Assembly: GCA_003024785.1 (NCBI GenBank)
Contig: PUQB01000061.1
Span: 525,501-589,500, forward strand
Direction: 5' to 3'
DNA from: Selaginella tamariscina
Lineage: Eukaryota > Streptophyta > Lycopodiopsida > Selaginellales > Selaginellaceae
DNA length: 64,000 nucleotides
Position numbers and translations under genes: made by a program. Shown in pieces: positions 25,817 through 38,171 of the stretch. Under the pieces are notes generated by a model that made no database searches, was not told where the DNA came from, and was given only the letters and a program-made list of their open reading frames with translations. Every line of letters begins with the position of its first letter. Positions within the stretch are counted from its first letter, which is position 1.

Positions 25817-26914
25817 AGCCACTTCCAAAGCAATTATATGTGTATATATTCAAAGAATATGTGCGTTTTCTGGATTGTTTTCTCTACCAGTCCTCTTAGC
25901 AAAACAAATGTATTGAAATAATAAAGTATCGGAAAAAGCTTATATATTTATTGAGATTGAGAGTTCGGAGTGCGCACGATCAAAAACATCAGTACAACTA
26001 TAGTTATATCCACATATACTTATATATAACAAATTATATATTATATAATGTTAGAACATATGGACTTGAGTTTAAGAGCAAGAAACATACATTAGAATAT
26101 ACATAAACACTAAGAATATAAGAAAGAGCTCATATAAAGTTAATATAAGTAATAAATTAAGAAGCTATCAAACAATACTGAGGATATGCATACGGTAGAT
26201 TGATTCCTTTATGAATGGTATTTCTCAACCAAAAGCACGTTTTCTACGTGCTGGATCTAAAGCTCAGAAAACAGTAATATATTTTTTTATTGTTTCACAT
26301 ATAAAAACATGTGGGCGTGATGTGGATGTCTTTGAATATATTAAAATATATTAAAGTTCATTTAAACAATAATCAAGATTTAATTTTTAAATTAAAAACA
26401 ATAATAAAATAATAATTGATGATCTTCTTATTAATTTTAAATAAATTAATAAGCATATTCGAACATTTAAATATTTAGTAATTCACGATAACTTTAGAAT
26501 ATATCAAAATCAAGAACATGTACAAGGACTTTCAATATATTAAAATCAAGTGTATTTTAAATATCCCTTGGTTTGATCTTGAGTAACATAGATGAAAGTT
26601 AATAATTAGATCTAAAAGTAATAAAAATGAGTAATAAATTCTTAACCAGAAAATTTGGAAGTCAAAACAGTTTACTTAAATTTAAGTTATAATGATAGGT
26701 GGGTTTCATCAATGAAATATAAAATACAGATTAAAAATAAAGTTAAAAATATATATAACATAGTAAGGTTTTTCCAAACAAAATAATTATAAAATTATTA
26801 AGTGAGTGTGAGTGAACTTATGAATGGCTATAAATAATTTAATCTCTACCTATCAATCAATTTCAAATTTAAATTAGATTTAAAATTTAGGGTTATTCAA
26901 ATTAAATTTTAAAA

Positions 26915-26946
<32 letters not shown>

Positions 26947-27380
26947 ATCATTTAATTTTCACTATCAGATTTAAGATTTATATTATTCAAATTAAATCTA
27001 TATCATTTTAAGACTTTAAAGTATTAAGTCTCGTAAATAAATTGTGAATATACACAATATATTAATATAACATAAAGACCAATGTTGACAAAATAACCTC
27101 ATTTATTTTTAAATTAATAAATAAGAAACATGTTAAAAAAATTGAATCATAAATTGTAAAATAAATAAATTGTTCATACCACCAAAACATATGTTAAACC
27201 AATTTAATAATCTTTTAAATATTGAGTGACAATTAACTAAGTTTTAACTCATAAGATAACTCCTTTTGCCTCTTTTATTTTTTCTTACGAAGAAATCATA
27301 TTTGATGATAGTGTTGTTCTCAAGGACTTATCTATTTATAACATCTTGGGCAAAGACATAATTTGAGTCGAATTTAAATT
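25817..27380. other. STAY-GREEN copy 1 upstream region and AT-rich spacer
   Basis: The first few hundred bases should hold the copy 1 promoter. The rest is very AT-rich, including a TA run near 26920-26945, with no gene seen. Confidence 0.45.
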
Positions 27381-27524
27381 CAGTGAGACCTGAGAAATTC
27401 ATAGCATGCACTACATTTTTAGAATCATGCACATATTATTGTTTGTGGGATATGGACTATATGAAGTCTATGTTCACTATAAATGGAGCCATTGTATTGA
27501 ATGTTGAAACAAGAATTATGATGT

Positions 27525-27690
27525 CACAACCTTTTTCTTTCCCCTTAAACCAACTAGATAAAGGGTTAATTAATGTTTATGAGAGAGCCCCTGATTATAA
27601 TGACTCAATTAAACTTGGGTTTTTCCATATATTTTACATATTTCATAATCTTTACCTAGATTAATTTACCAAATTAAAATTATGACAAAT
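27525..27690 (+). repeat. Dispersed repeat, copy 2 (other copy 8617-8770)
   Basis: Shares GTCACAACCTTTTTC, AAAGGGTTAATTAATGTT and GAGAGAGCCC with 8617-8770 in the same orientation. Confidence 0.6.
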
Positions 27691-27779
27691 ATATTTTAGT
27701 TAATACTCTGTATCGATTGAATGCTAGGGTGGTGATTCTCCCCATTGCACTAGTTGCTCGTGCTCCTTTAACAATTTAA

Positions 27780-30150
27780 GTATGACACCAAATGCTTGGG
27801 TCATTCAAACAAGTAAGTGTTGAAGCAAGTTAGTTTGTCGAGAGCCATGTTAGATGAAAACAACATGTTTTCCATTTTTCTTAACAGTTGCAAACTCATG
27901 TATGTATGCTTCTTGAGTTGGTACACTTGGACATGTGTGCAATTTTGGTTGAGTTGTTGGGAAGCAACCATTACGTTGTCACTTTCGTTGATGATTTTTC
28001 TTGGTACATGACTATGTACTTGCTCAAAAATTTAATGTTTTATTTAATATAAAGCTAAAGATCTTTTAACTTTCAATTTTTAACTTTCTCATTCTAACTC
28101 ATGTGATGACTTCAAATGCATTGATAATTTGACCCATCTAAAATAGGATGATTATATAATGAGTTTAGAGTAATGAGAATAATTAATTATGAAATCAAAG
28201 TTGTGCATCCTTCTAAGATATCTAAAAGAAATGAAAGGCTATAGTCTTTATTTTCTTAAGAGAATATCTTATTGGAAAGGAGAGACGTCATCTTTAACAA
28301 AGCTACACTATATCATGATCGTGTTGATGAGCCAAGTCCTCTTATAATGGACTTCCACTTGTTGGAGCTGCCCACTCCTGCTTCCACTCTTGTTGTTGTA
28401 CCGCTAGTTCCAGTAGACCTGAAGGATGATAAGATGGTCATCCCACCATGGTCCCCACCTCAGTCTCCTCCAGCTGATGGCTCTCAAGCCCCTATTAATT
28501 CACCCTAGAAATCAAGCACTTTGAGGCAATATTGGATTCTTACTTCAATGATGATGAAACTTTTGCCACTACACATTTTGAAGAGACTACTAAGCAGACT
28601 TTGTCACTACATTCAAAGGGAGCTGGCACATCTTCAATGGGAGCTGCATTAAGAACTCCATATGTCCATGACCCTCTAGCTCTACTCACCTTCCAGTTCC
28701 ATCCAGACTGAAGTTGGAAGTGGAACAATCATGCCCTTCTTTTTTGGTAAAAGTAAATAAAAAGAAGGTACTAACCCGGCTAACTTTGTGGAATTGCATA
28801 TGTCCATTCCTGTCACAATTGAAGAAGCCTCATGTTGAGCATTGGCAAGCTACCATGGCCCATGGATGTTGAAATGAGATCACATGAAATAAATTAGATC
28901 ATGAAAAAGTTGAGTTACCTCATGGTGCTCACTTGGCAAGCTCGAAGTGGGTGTTCTATGTGAAATACCACCCTAATGGAACAGTCAAGGCCAAATTTGT
29001 TAGCCAAATTTTCAAGTTTGGGCTTTATTGAAACGTACTCACCTATTGTGAAGTTGACCTCTCTGTGAGTACTCCTTGCATTGGCAGCAAAGTACGACCT
29101 TAAGCTGAGATGGACGTCCACACGGAGTTCCTAGCTCAATGAGGATGTTTATATTGCTAAACCACCTAGATTCATTGAACCTGGTGAGGAACACTTTGTT
29201 TGTTTATATGGGCTCGAGCAGTCCCCACACGTCTGGTTATTCCACTAGAATGTGTACTTGTATCAGTTTCTCCTCCTGGCCTTGTAGGTAGACAACTGTG
29301 TGCTCGGTGCAAATTCCTTGGACCTAATGGCTGACGTGAAGCAAATTCGACATGATTGACCTCAAGGACATGCCACTTCCTCAGGATTCAAATCATTCGT
29401 GACAAACCTTCTCACACTACACAAGCCCATTATGCTCGAGAAATCCTAAACCGGTTCAAATGCTTCGTGTGCTCCTATAACAACTTCTCTTGAGTTAAAC
29501 ATCAGCTATCTCGTACTATGGCTCATGTCACAAGAGAGGAATGTGAGCATATGGCCAACATACCATACCGGCAAGTTGTTGGGAGTTTGGTATATCTGAC
29601 GCTAGGAACAAGACCTAACATGGCCTATGCTATGGGCATCGTGATTGGGCGGCCGTCAAGAGGATAGATATTTCACTATGTGTGAGGTACTTTGAATTTT
29701 TGCTGCTCCTCCTGGATCCCCACAGGCTTTGCATGGATTTACCGATGCGGACTAGGCAGTGACTTGGATACAAGGCACTCTACCTTTGGGTATGCTTTCA
29801 TTCTCCATGATGCTGCAGTGTCCTAGAGCAGCAACTGTCAGCCGCTCTCCTCTACTGAAGTAGAGTACATAGTCCTAACCATTGCGAGCAAAGAGGCTAC
29901 CTGGCTGTGTTCTGAGTTGGTGATTCCAGCATTGAATGGGCCTATGGTCTTTTCTCTGATAACCCCAAAGTATTGCCCTACAAAGGGCATGACAACTGAT
30001 TTCCTCACCAAAAGCTCTACCGAACTACTCTTGGAGTGCGCTCTCCATCTAATTCGACTGAGTGAGAGGGGTAGTTCACCCTTCACAACTGAACGAGACA
30101 AAGTGAGAGAGTTAAGAGTTAGTCTCGATCACTGATGTGGCATGTCCAAA
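27780..30150 (+). mobile_element. Decayed Ty1/copia element
   Basis: Plus-strand copia pol debris in the proper order. Integrase-like LELVHLDMCAI and NHYVVTFVDDFSWYM lie near 27920-28010. The RDVIFN junction lies in the 28272-28508 ORF, followed by a proline-rich linker. Reverse transcriptase HLASSKWVFYVKYHPNGTVK lies near 28930-28990 and PYRQVVGSLVYLTLGTRPNM near 29565-29620. RNase H remnants lie near 29730-29900. Frames are broken throughout. It separates the two STAY-GREEN genes. No LTRs were identified. Confidence 0.78.
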
Positions 30151-30969
30151 TAAAAGAGTAAAGGAAAGACTGACACTGAAAGGACCATGGAAAAAAATAA
30201 ATCACTATCGAAGTTTTCTATCTTAAACGTGCACCAAGTAAATCACCTTGCCCAAAAAGTTGAGCATCTTATAATTATATATAACAAGCGTCCTAAAAAT
30301 ATGTTCTTTTACATTACATGTGATAATGTGGAGCAATTACCTCGTTCTTGATTCGATTAATGAAACGTAAAACTAATGAATAATAAATTGAATCTAAAAT
30401 AGTATTTTCATATATCTATTCAACAATAGTTAAGAATTAAGAGACTTTAAAATGCTAGTAATAAGACAGTAGGAAAAACTATATACGAATATCTATGCTT
30501 CAACAACAAAATACAAACATATATGTATACGACATGATAAATTGTGTCATATAACGGGTTTTTTTTTTTTTTTTTTTTTTTTCCTCCACGCCCACACCTA
30601 CACGGACATGTATACATACGTCCACACACACAGCTCGTCAAAAGCATGTGCTAAGTGGCAAAGTATCCTTGACACACTGTAGACATAAGTGGACATGCGG
30701 CAAAATCAAGTAGAAGTGTCTAGAGCGGGGCACGTTTTGTACTTTACTCAAAAGCTTTAAAAAATAAAGTGGAAAAAGAAAGTCTTTAATAAATCAAACT
30801 TCTATAACAGATTAAGCTTAAACAAATTAGCATATTATTAAAAGAGCATGTATTAAATATGATTTACATTGATTGTCGGCGAATTAATATATAACTGGAC
30901 TCCTTCAAACTGTACAGTTTATACAAGTGTGTAAAACTCAAGTTTGTCCAAGTTATGCAAATTACCACT
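30151..30969. other. Spacer with poly-T tract
   Basis: Holds a T-run of about 24 at 30559-30582. The last part is weakly similar to the 3' flank of STAY-GREEN copy 1 (for example AAACTTCTATAA), as expected for a duplicated gene. Confidence 0.5.
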
Positions 30970-32368
30970 TTAAGCATTTTCATTAACAGAAGAAGGTGGC
31001 AATAGTAAGGAATCTGGTATAGGAATGAGGCTGTTTCTAGAGCAGCAATCGCAAGGGACTGTACACGTGTGCCATGGTCTCTCGATCTCGTCCATTGCTT
31101 CTTGTATTGCTCTTGTAGCTGATTCCGAACCGGTCTGTTCATCAAACATAAAAATGTTTAATTATATAATAATAAATTAAAATATTAATTTTATTAATTA
31201 AAATTGAAATAATTAGTTTGACCTTTGCAGCATCAGACAGAGGTCCCCAGCACTCAACTTTGTTAAACTTTTTCACATTTGAGTGGAAGTATACCCATAC
31301 CAGTGCCTTCTCCAACTCTGAAATATACATACACATATATATTTAGACACACCACACACACACACACACACACAAGGATATGTTATTTTTTATATATAAA
31401 CATATATTTACCTGGATGGTTTTCAAACAGTGGCTTGTCACCGTGTTTAAATGCTTCCAACACCTGAATAAAATAAATAAATTAATAATAAATCGATTTT
31501 TTAATTTATTTTACTTACTACTGGGAGTTCTTTGCGAAATATGTAAAATCTCAAAGGAGCAATTGCATCAAGCATCCAATGGCCACCACTAATATGACAA
31601 TGAACATGCAGTGACATCTCCCCCTTGGTTTTTTTCCATTCTGCTAATACTTCATCTCTTTGTAGCTTGTTGTACCACCCCATAATCTGTATATAACATA
31701 TCCATTAGTAAAATGTGTGCGTGCGTGTGCGTGTGTATGTGTATGTACCTGAGCTTTGTTAATCTCTCTTGAGATAGCGAGAGTAAGTTTAGCAGTAATG
31801 TCACTATGTGTAAGTGTGTATGTTCTTGGTGAGTTTGAAGGATGTTTATCGTGGTCTTCCCCTAGAAACAATACTTTAAGTTTTGATGCTTCGAAGATTG
31901 CAGGTCCAAACAACCTCGCCTCCTGCATTACAAGTCATATAGTTATATATATACATACATATACACATGCGTATGGCAAAATGTATATGTAGTAAACTAG
32001 TATTAATGACATCACATAGTATGTAAGCATATAATAACAATTCCAGGTACTAACCATTGTTTACTGATAGAAAACGCATTAATTATATATAGAAGCATCT
32101 GAAGATCTATGAACAAGTATTTATATATGTATGCAATCTTTGACACAAACATAACTATATGACTCTATATCAAACATACCACAGACAAGCTTCTGGATCT
32201 GTATCTACTGAGTGTATGAACTGCAGTGAGTCTCTGAAAGCTCCGCTTGTTTAAAAATTGTGAACTTAAGCAGACAGAAGTCTTATTCCTCTTGTTGCTC
32301 AAGTTACTCCTTGTAACTATCCCTGTCTCTGGGGAAGCAGCCACCATAGCCACTTCCAAAGCCATCAT
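30970..32368 (-). CDS. SGR: STAY-GREEN (Mg-dechelatase) copy 2, intact
   Basis: Six exons: 32368-32180, 31922-31749, 31686-31519, 31463-31412, 31317-31223, 31134-30970. Phases agree and give 280 residues, the usual SGR size. The start is the ATGATG at 32368 after a short AT-rich leader. The N-terminus (MMALEVAMVAASPETG, then Ser/Arg/Asn-rich) suits a plastid transit peptide. The conserved core includes RLFGPAIFEASKLKVLFLGE, HSDITAKLTLAIS, MSLHVHCHISGGHW, RKELPVVLEAF, LVWVYFHSNV and KVECWGPLSDAAK. The cysteine-rich C-terminal motif is WHTCTVPCDCC. The enzyme is the chlorophyll a Mg-dechelatase that interacts with light-harvesting complex II and other catabolic enzymes. It is very similar to copy 1, including intron positions, and is probably the functional member of the pair. 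Confidence 0.93.
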
Positions 32369-33225
32369 ATGTGTATATATCAAAAGAATCTGTGTGTTTA
32401 CACACAAAAAAGAATGTTTTCTATGTTTTAAATACAAATCTACAAATCCCCAGAGGAAAAATGTATTGAAAACTTGGGAAAACTTAAAACTGCAGTAGTT
32501 TGAGTGTAAAACCTTCTAAAGCACCACACAAGCTAGAAAAAAACAGCTTATATTTACTGAGATTAATAAATTAATTAAGGTTTCCTTTGTCTTCTGCACT
32601 TCTGACTACCACAGAGAGAGGAGCTCAAATGAGAATGAAGGGAGCCATATCCTCTCACCCCAACAGAATGTTCCAAAGAATATTCTTTAACGATGACGGA
32701 GGAGCAACGGTCCGGAGCCGTGCGATCTATCTAACGGCGAAAAGAGATGCTACGCGGGTCCCGTTGAGCTACACGTTAGATGATCTGTCCAGAATTTTCT
32801 TGCCTCACACAACAAGTAAGCAATCACAGCCGAACAACATTATATCATTTATATGCATATATGTAAATACATATAAACAGATAAATACACACGTATATAC
32901 TACGGCAGTTGACAATAAGACAGATACTTTGTTCGGTTTCACAAATGTGTATATTAAGTCATATTAGTCAAATTTATTAATTAAATAATTTAAATTAAAC
33001 TAAACTGTTAATAGCGAGCATTATTATATGATAACAATAATAATTAAGAAATTATAAAAGATAACTGATATTATTTCTGTTAACATTATAACAGAAATTA
33101 ATTGTTTAAATTCAAACTCTCTCTCTAAGAATATAAACCATTTTGAAATTTGGCACTTAATTTTAACTTATTAAAAATGAAAGAAAGTTTACATGAACAT
33201 TTGTCAATTAAATTCAAGCTCTACG

Positions 33226-33335
33226 TGCCATATTGGCGTACACACAAACGTGTTCACTCCAACATATTACGTGTGATAATGCATTACGTGTTTATCTACA
33301 TCTTCACGTGAATACGGATTTATACGACACGTCAA
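33226..33335. promoter_or_regulatory. Cluster of ACGT-core motifs upstream of STAY-GREEN copy 2
   Basis: Six ACGT cores in about 110 bp: CTACGTGCC, AACGTGTT, TTACGTGTG, TTACGTGTT, TCACGTGAA and ACACGTCA. Such cores are bound by bZIP (ABRE/ABF) and bHLH factors. They lie about 860-970 bp upstream of the SGR copy 2 start and just beyond the 3' end of the GATA gene. Regulation of SGR by these is an inference. Confidence 0.4.
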
Positions 33336-33471
33336 AGCGTATGTATATCTGTACACAGTTATAATATATTAATTATATGAATAAATATATGAATTAAAAC
33401 AAAAAGAAAAACTTACAAAAAAGCCCCGGTAAATGGGATAATCTTTTAACAAGAGAAGCTGAGGAATTATG

Positions 33472-35277
33472 CTACTGCGGTTGCTTTTTAATACCCCTTT
33501 TAGTGTCCTGAAAATATAAACAATTATTATATTTAAGAGTGTATGTATAATATAAGATAGCTTTTAATTAAGTATAAGTTTGATCTCTTGGCTGATAATC
33601 ACAGCAATAACAAATGTTTAACGTTTTATAAACTTGTACCTGTGTGTATATATATGACTTATGTTCTTTACCGTGTTGGGAGGGCTGTTAACATATAAAA
33701 CTGTCTGTAGTATTTGTGGCTTCTGATCTTTGGGAGACCTCATAACGCCCTACAAAAACAGTTACATTATTAGTTAAACCTCATTACGTTTTATTTAACA
33801 TTACCTTTTGAGACCACACTAAACCACATGCATTGCATAGAGTTCTTTGACCATCTGGCCCTTTCCTCCACATTGACGTGCTAGTGGCACCACAGTTATG
33901 ACATCTACGTTAACCAAATAAGTAGTGTGTGTGTGTGTGTAGATACACAGTAACCTTAACATATATATGATAACATTATACATGTATAGCATATACACAA
34001 AACATATACTATATGCTATAAAGAGTATACATACGCTGAGATTTTTGGAACTGGTTTCTCCTCAGCTAGTTTCTCAGGGTTGGAAGTAAACTGGCCCTTG
34101 TGTCTCTTCATCCTGATATACATATATAACTAACACACACACACACACGTGTAGATGTGTGTATGAATAAACAAAGAAAAAGCATACCTGTCTGCAATCT
34201 CCTTGCGACAGGCGTACGTGATTCTTTTGCCCCATACTCGCCTCTGACGCTTTTCACGGTATTTCCTTAAGTACTCCTCCCTCTCTCCAGTGTTTAAACG
34301 CTGGCATGTTTCAATCTGGAATACTCATATGTTAATAACACTAACAAGACACACACACACACAAAAAGAAATAAATAAAAAATTTATTTAAAAAATATAA
34401 ATAAAATAGACATATATACATAAAACGAACGAACCTTTGGTTGGACAAACGTGGGGGTTAGAGGGTAGAAAGTGGGACGGACTGTATGGTCCTTCGCACC
34501 AAGAGTAACCAACACTTCCTGGGCCTGAAATAAATGATGACTCTATCGTTCAGCTTTTACATATACGTATGCCAAGTGCCTTAAGTGTGCAGTTTTGTTA
34601 CTTATATGAACTTATACGTGTATGTGTGCATGTTATACACACATAATGTATACATACACAAGTTTCCCTTCTCTGTATGTGTGTATGATATATGGATTTA
34701 CAAAGGGTATGTGTGAAACATAAATAGTTATCTTGATTCGCTATCGCATCAAATCACGCACAAGGAGAAATAAAAAGAAAAAGAAACGTATGGTTCCACA
34801 AAGAAGCAGAAAAGACCACTGATACTGGACGATATTTGTACAATACATGATGAAAGATAGATACATGTGTGGTGCGTGCTAAATCGTATACCGGCGTGTG
34901 TGTGTGGCTATAAGAAGAATCCCTTTACTATAATACATGCATTCTGGGTGTATATATGTGTGTTTACATGAGAATCCCCTGTAATGTATATATAGAGGAT
35001 ATATGCGCGTTATATTAAAAAGAAGAAGAAAACGAACCTTTTCAGGGAGAACTGAGGGAAATGCATAGACCTCGCCCTGGTACTGTATGACGAGATCGAA
35101 CGGATTAGATGGCAAGGCAGATGGATCGGATGGGTCAGATTCATCCTCGTCTATGTTCACCTGTTCTTCATCTTCCTCGTGACCGCCATCGCCATGCTGA
35201 TGTTCATCGTCCGACCCAAATTCAAATTCATGGCCAGGGTCGATTGTGGAGCGTTGATGGATATGCGTGGGATCCAT
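33472..35277 (-). CDS. TIFY-CCT-GATA transcription factor (ZIM/ZML-like)
   Basis: Seven exons: 35277-35038, 34524-34435, 34315-34188, 34112-34035, 33904-33805, 33749-33672, 33507-33472. The frame is continuous and gives 249 residues. An acidic N-terminus ([15 protein letters not shown]) precedes a TIFY-like segment, [16 protein letters not shown] domain follows ([36 protein letters not shown]). The GATA finger is [18 protein letters not shown] then [16 protein letters not shown]. The order TIFY-CCT-GATA is that of ZIM/ZML (GATA24/25/28-type) regulators of light and stress responses. Unlike the usual C-X2-C-X20-C-X2-C finger of this subgroup, the loop here is X18. The gene ends with a basic tail, [11 protein letters not shown]. 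Confidence 0.9.
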
Positions 35278-36279
35278 CCCCTTGTCTCTCAGAAATCTTC
35301 ACCGTTCGCTTCCCAAGCCTAAAAGACAAGCACTAATCTCGCCCTAACCTCCCCTGTTTATTATTAATTAAACCCCGTGCGTTTTGAATTGTCGCGTCTT
35401 TCTAGCTCGCCTTTTCTGCCGTCCGATCTCATTCGTGATCTTTCATTTTCTTTTAACACGTGGCACACATTCAAATCCTTAATTTATTTTTTTTTATTAT
35501 TATAAATGTGTTTATGATTTTCTTTGGATATACTACACAAATACATATAACATGCGAAATTAGAGAAGGTATATTCTCATTGACGATCAGAATATACTCA
35601 TATAATCCCATTGGCGTGTATAAGTATTGGTATTTAAACTGAGTAATTATTATTAATTAGCTTTTACTAATTGTGAATATCTTATTTAAAATTGCATATT
35701 TCAAATTTTATAATATAACTTAAAATATAGAATTTATTTAATATATTATATATATTTATATTTTACTATTAATAAATAAGAATGTATTTATTGTTTAAAT
35801 TCTAATTTAAATCGATTTAAAAATTAAATTACAGATTTTGTACTATAAAATCGTACAGCCCTGTTAACAAAACAGAGCAATATTAGTAGTAAAAATAATG
35901 ATAGAGTTTAAGTTAATATTGTGCTTATTGTTCAGGTACCTTTGGAAAAGGATTGCTATATACTCTGCCTTTAACCAAAACATTAATAGTGGAAAGATAA
36001 ATAATAAAGTATTTAATTACCTTAGAAATTATTTAATTAATAAATTTACCATATGAATGTTGTAATTAAAATACTAATGTATATAGTTTCATTTTTTTTA
36101 ATAATTAACAATTTTAATTATTTAATTAGCATTTTTTAATATAAAAAAAATAACTTTTAAAATAATATATATTTAAAGAAAGAATATTTTTTAAAATATA
36201 TATTTAAAATATTAATAATTAATACATAAATATTAATTAAAAAAATTTTTATATTTTATTTTCATATATCATTCCCATT
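35278..36279. other. AT-rich spacer between the two GATA genes
   Basis: The proximal 200 bp upstream of 35277 is more GC-rich and should hold the promoter. The remainder is AT-rich with no gene seen. Confidence 0.5.
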
Positions 36280-38171
36280 TTAGTTACAACGTTCATCACT
36301 GTTTTCTCCGTTTGCCTTTCCCTTTGGGATCGTCTGGATCTCGGTCTTTCCGTTTGCCTTTCCCTTTGGGATCTTTTGGTTCTTGTTGATTCCGTTTGCT
36401 GGGCTCTCCTGGTTCTTGTTTTCTCCGGTTGCTGGGCTCTCCTGGTGCTGCTTTTCTTCGTCCTTTTTTATATTTTTAGGATCACGTATTTCTCCCTGTG
36501 AAATAAAAATGATTGCTTAAACAGGCTTATAAGATGTGGAGGAGCTTACATATCTGAGCCAGTAGGTGCCACAACTACTACATAGAGTGTTAGGCCCATC
36601 TGGGCCTGGTCTCCACCTTCCCCCACTTGGGCCACCGCATAACGTATTAGTACATCTGCATACACAATTAACTGTTAAATAAACTCTTTCAAAAATTATA
36701 AATATTAGAGAGCATTTTGTTGATTATATATATCAATAAATTTTTAACTTAAACATACATCTATAAATATGCACTCCATATACAATTTTGAAGGATTGAT
36801 TGTTATATCCTACTTATAAAGGTATAAAATAAACTCATTGAAATCACATATTATCCATAGGATTTTTATATTTTGAGCTTTGAAATTTGATTTAAATTAT
36901 TCTTATTTATTAATTAGTAAGTTATAAATATATAATATGTAAATAATTTTAAACACATAATATAATATGTATCACATCAGTTAAAATGCGTACTTTTCTG
37001 GATATTCCGAAGCGTTCTTTACTGCAAACCTTCCCGATGTATCTCGCTTCGAACTGAAATACACACATATCTGTGTTATTAGGAAAATGGGGAGCATAAA
37101 ATTATTTACTTTTTTGCAATTTTCTGCCGAAGTGTATATTTTGCGTCTTCTTCTGCCTGTGGATGGTTACATTGGTCAGAGTTCAATATGCCTGTTTGAA
37201 GTTACCAGTTATTAAATGTGGTATTTACGGATGTTTAATTCAAATCTAAGTTAAATCAGTGTTTTATATTTGCATACACATCTATAACGTTTCACCATAT
37301 GATGCGTGCTAGGCATGCATGCTTAAGTGTGATTAGGAGTACCCCTTGTATCAGATTAGCAACAGCTGCATTGACTGCAGCTTGTTGAGGATAGCTAACT
37401 TGATGTGCAGGAGCATTTAGAGCATCTTGGAGACTATCCGCAGTTACGGGAAGAACAGGAACTAGTTGAGGATCAATAACTTGATGTGCAGGAGCATTTA
37501 GAGCATCTTGGAGACTATCCGCAGTTACGGGAAGAACAGGAACTAGTTGAGGATCAATAACTTGAAGTGCATGAGCGTTTAGAACAGGTTGAAGAGCAAC
37601 TCCATCGTCAGCAGCATAAACAGTATCACCTAGGGTTTGTACAGCACCAGATGTCGTCCCTTGAATAGCACCTGCATTGTGAAAATTTAAATTCCTGCAT
37701 GCATTGGGCATTCAGGGTCTCACCGTAATCAGGTCGATATAATAAAACATCATCTAGAGTATAATCATAATCGTATTTTTCTCCATCTGCAGCGACTGAA
37801 GTGTTTGGTCCTCTCTTCTCTCCATGAGTATGATCGGGATGCAATCGATACCCAGCTTGAGAGATTAGATTTTCTAATTCACGTAGATCATTCTCTGCTG
37901 CATCTGCAGCGACTGGATCATCATCTCTCTCTTCTTCAACTAATAGATTTTTGGTGCTTGGTCATAAGCAGCTCTTAAATTTTGTTCAGCTTCAGCGAGT
38001 AACAATTCTAAGCGATTGCCTTTTGCATGGTACAAGGCTTCTTTTCTGTACAATGAGCCACATAATCAGCAGTAAATGAGTACATATGCACACATGTCTA
38101 TACCTCCGAGCGCCGTGTAAGGCAAATCGCAGGTTGTTGACTTTGTCTTCGAGTACCTCGAACTCGTTCAT
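36280..38171 (-). CDS. Divergent GATA-finger protein with CCT-like remnant, frameshifted
   Basis: Exons: 38171-38104, 38045-37724, 37671-37343, 37156-37110, 37053-36994, 36655-36550, 36495-36280. Phases agree at every junction except inside exon 2. There a T run (37948-37952) appears one base short, so DQAPK runs into IY-stop instead of on to LLVEEERDDDPVAAD. After that the frame is open. Contents: helical N-terminus (EFEVLEDKVNNLRFALHGAR), a 27-residue perfect tandem repeat (QLVPVLPVTADSLQDALNAP core), a CCT-like end (AKYTLRQKIAKN, RDTSGRFAVKN), and a GATA-type finger (CTNTLCGGPSGGRWRPGPDG, PNTLCSSCGTYW). A Lys/Pro/Asn-rich repetitive tail follows. The finger spacing C-X4-C-X18-C-X2-C is odd. 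It lies 1 kb from, and is probably an old relative of, the upstream TIFY-CCT-GATA gene, but no clear TIFY motif is seen. Confidence 0.72.
37411..37572. repeat. 81-bp tandem repeat, two copies
   Basis: GAGCATTTAGAGCATCTTGG and the following 61 bases occur at 37411 and again at 37492 without visible difference. Being 27 codons, it keeps the frame and doubles a Pro/Val/Ala-rich segment of the GATA-like protein. Confidence 0.92.

Noticed and set aside
24040-30660. Short inverted match TTTTGACGAGCTGTGTGTG near 24055 and 30640
   Set aside because: Only about 19 bp and partly microsatellite. Too short to claim a structure.
32587-32967. 126-residue plus-strand ORF upstream of STAY-GREEN copy 2
   Set aside because: No recognisable motif, no supporting splice structure, and its second half is AT-rich spacer. 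A short unknown exon cannot be excluded.
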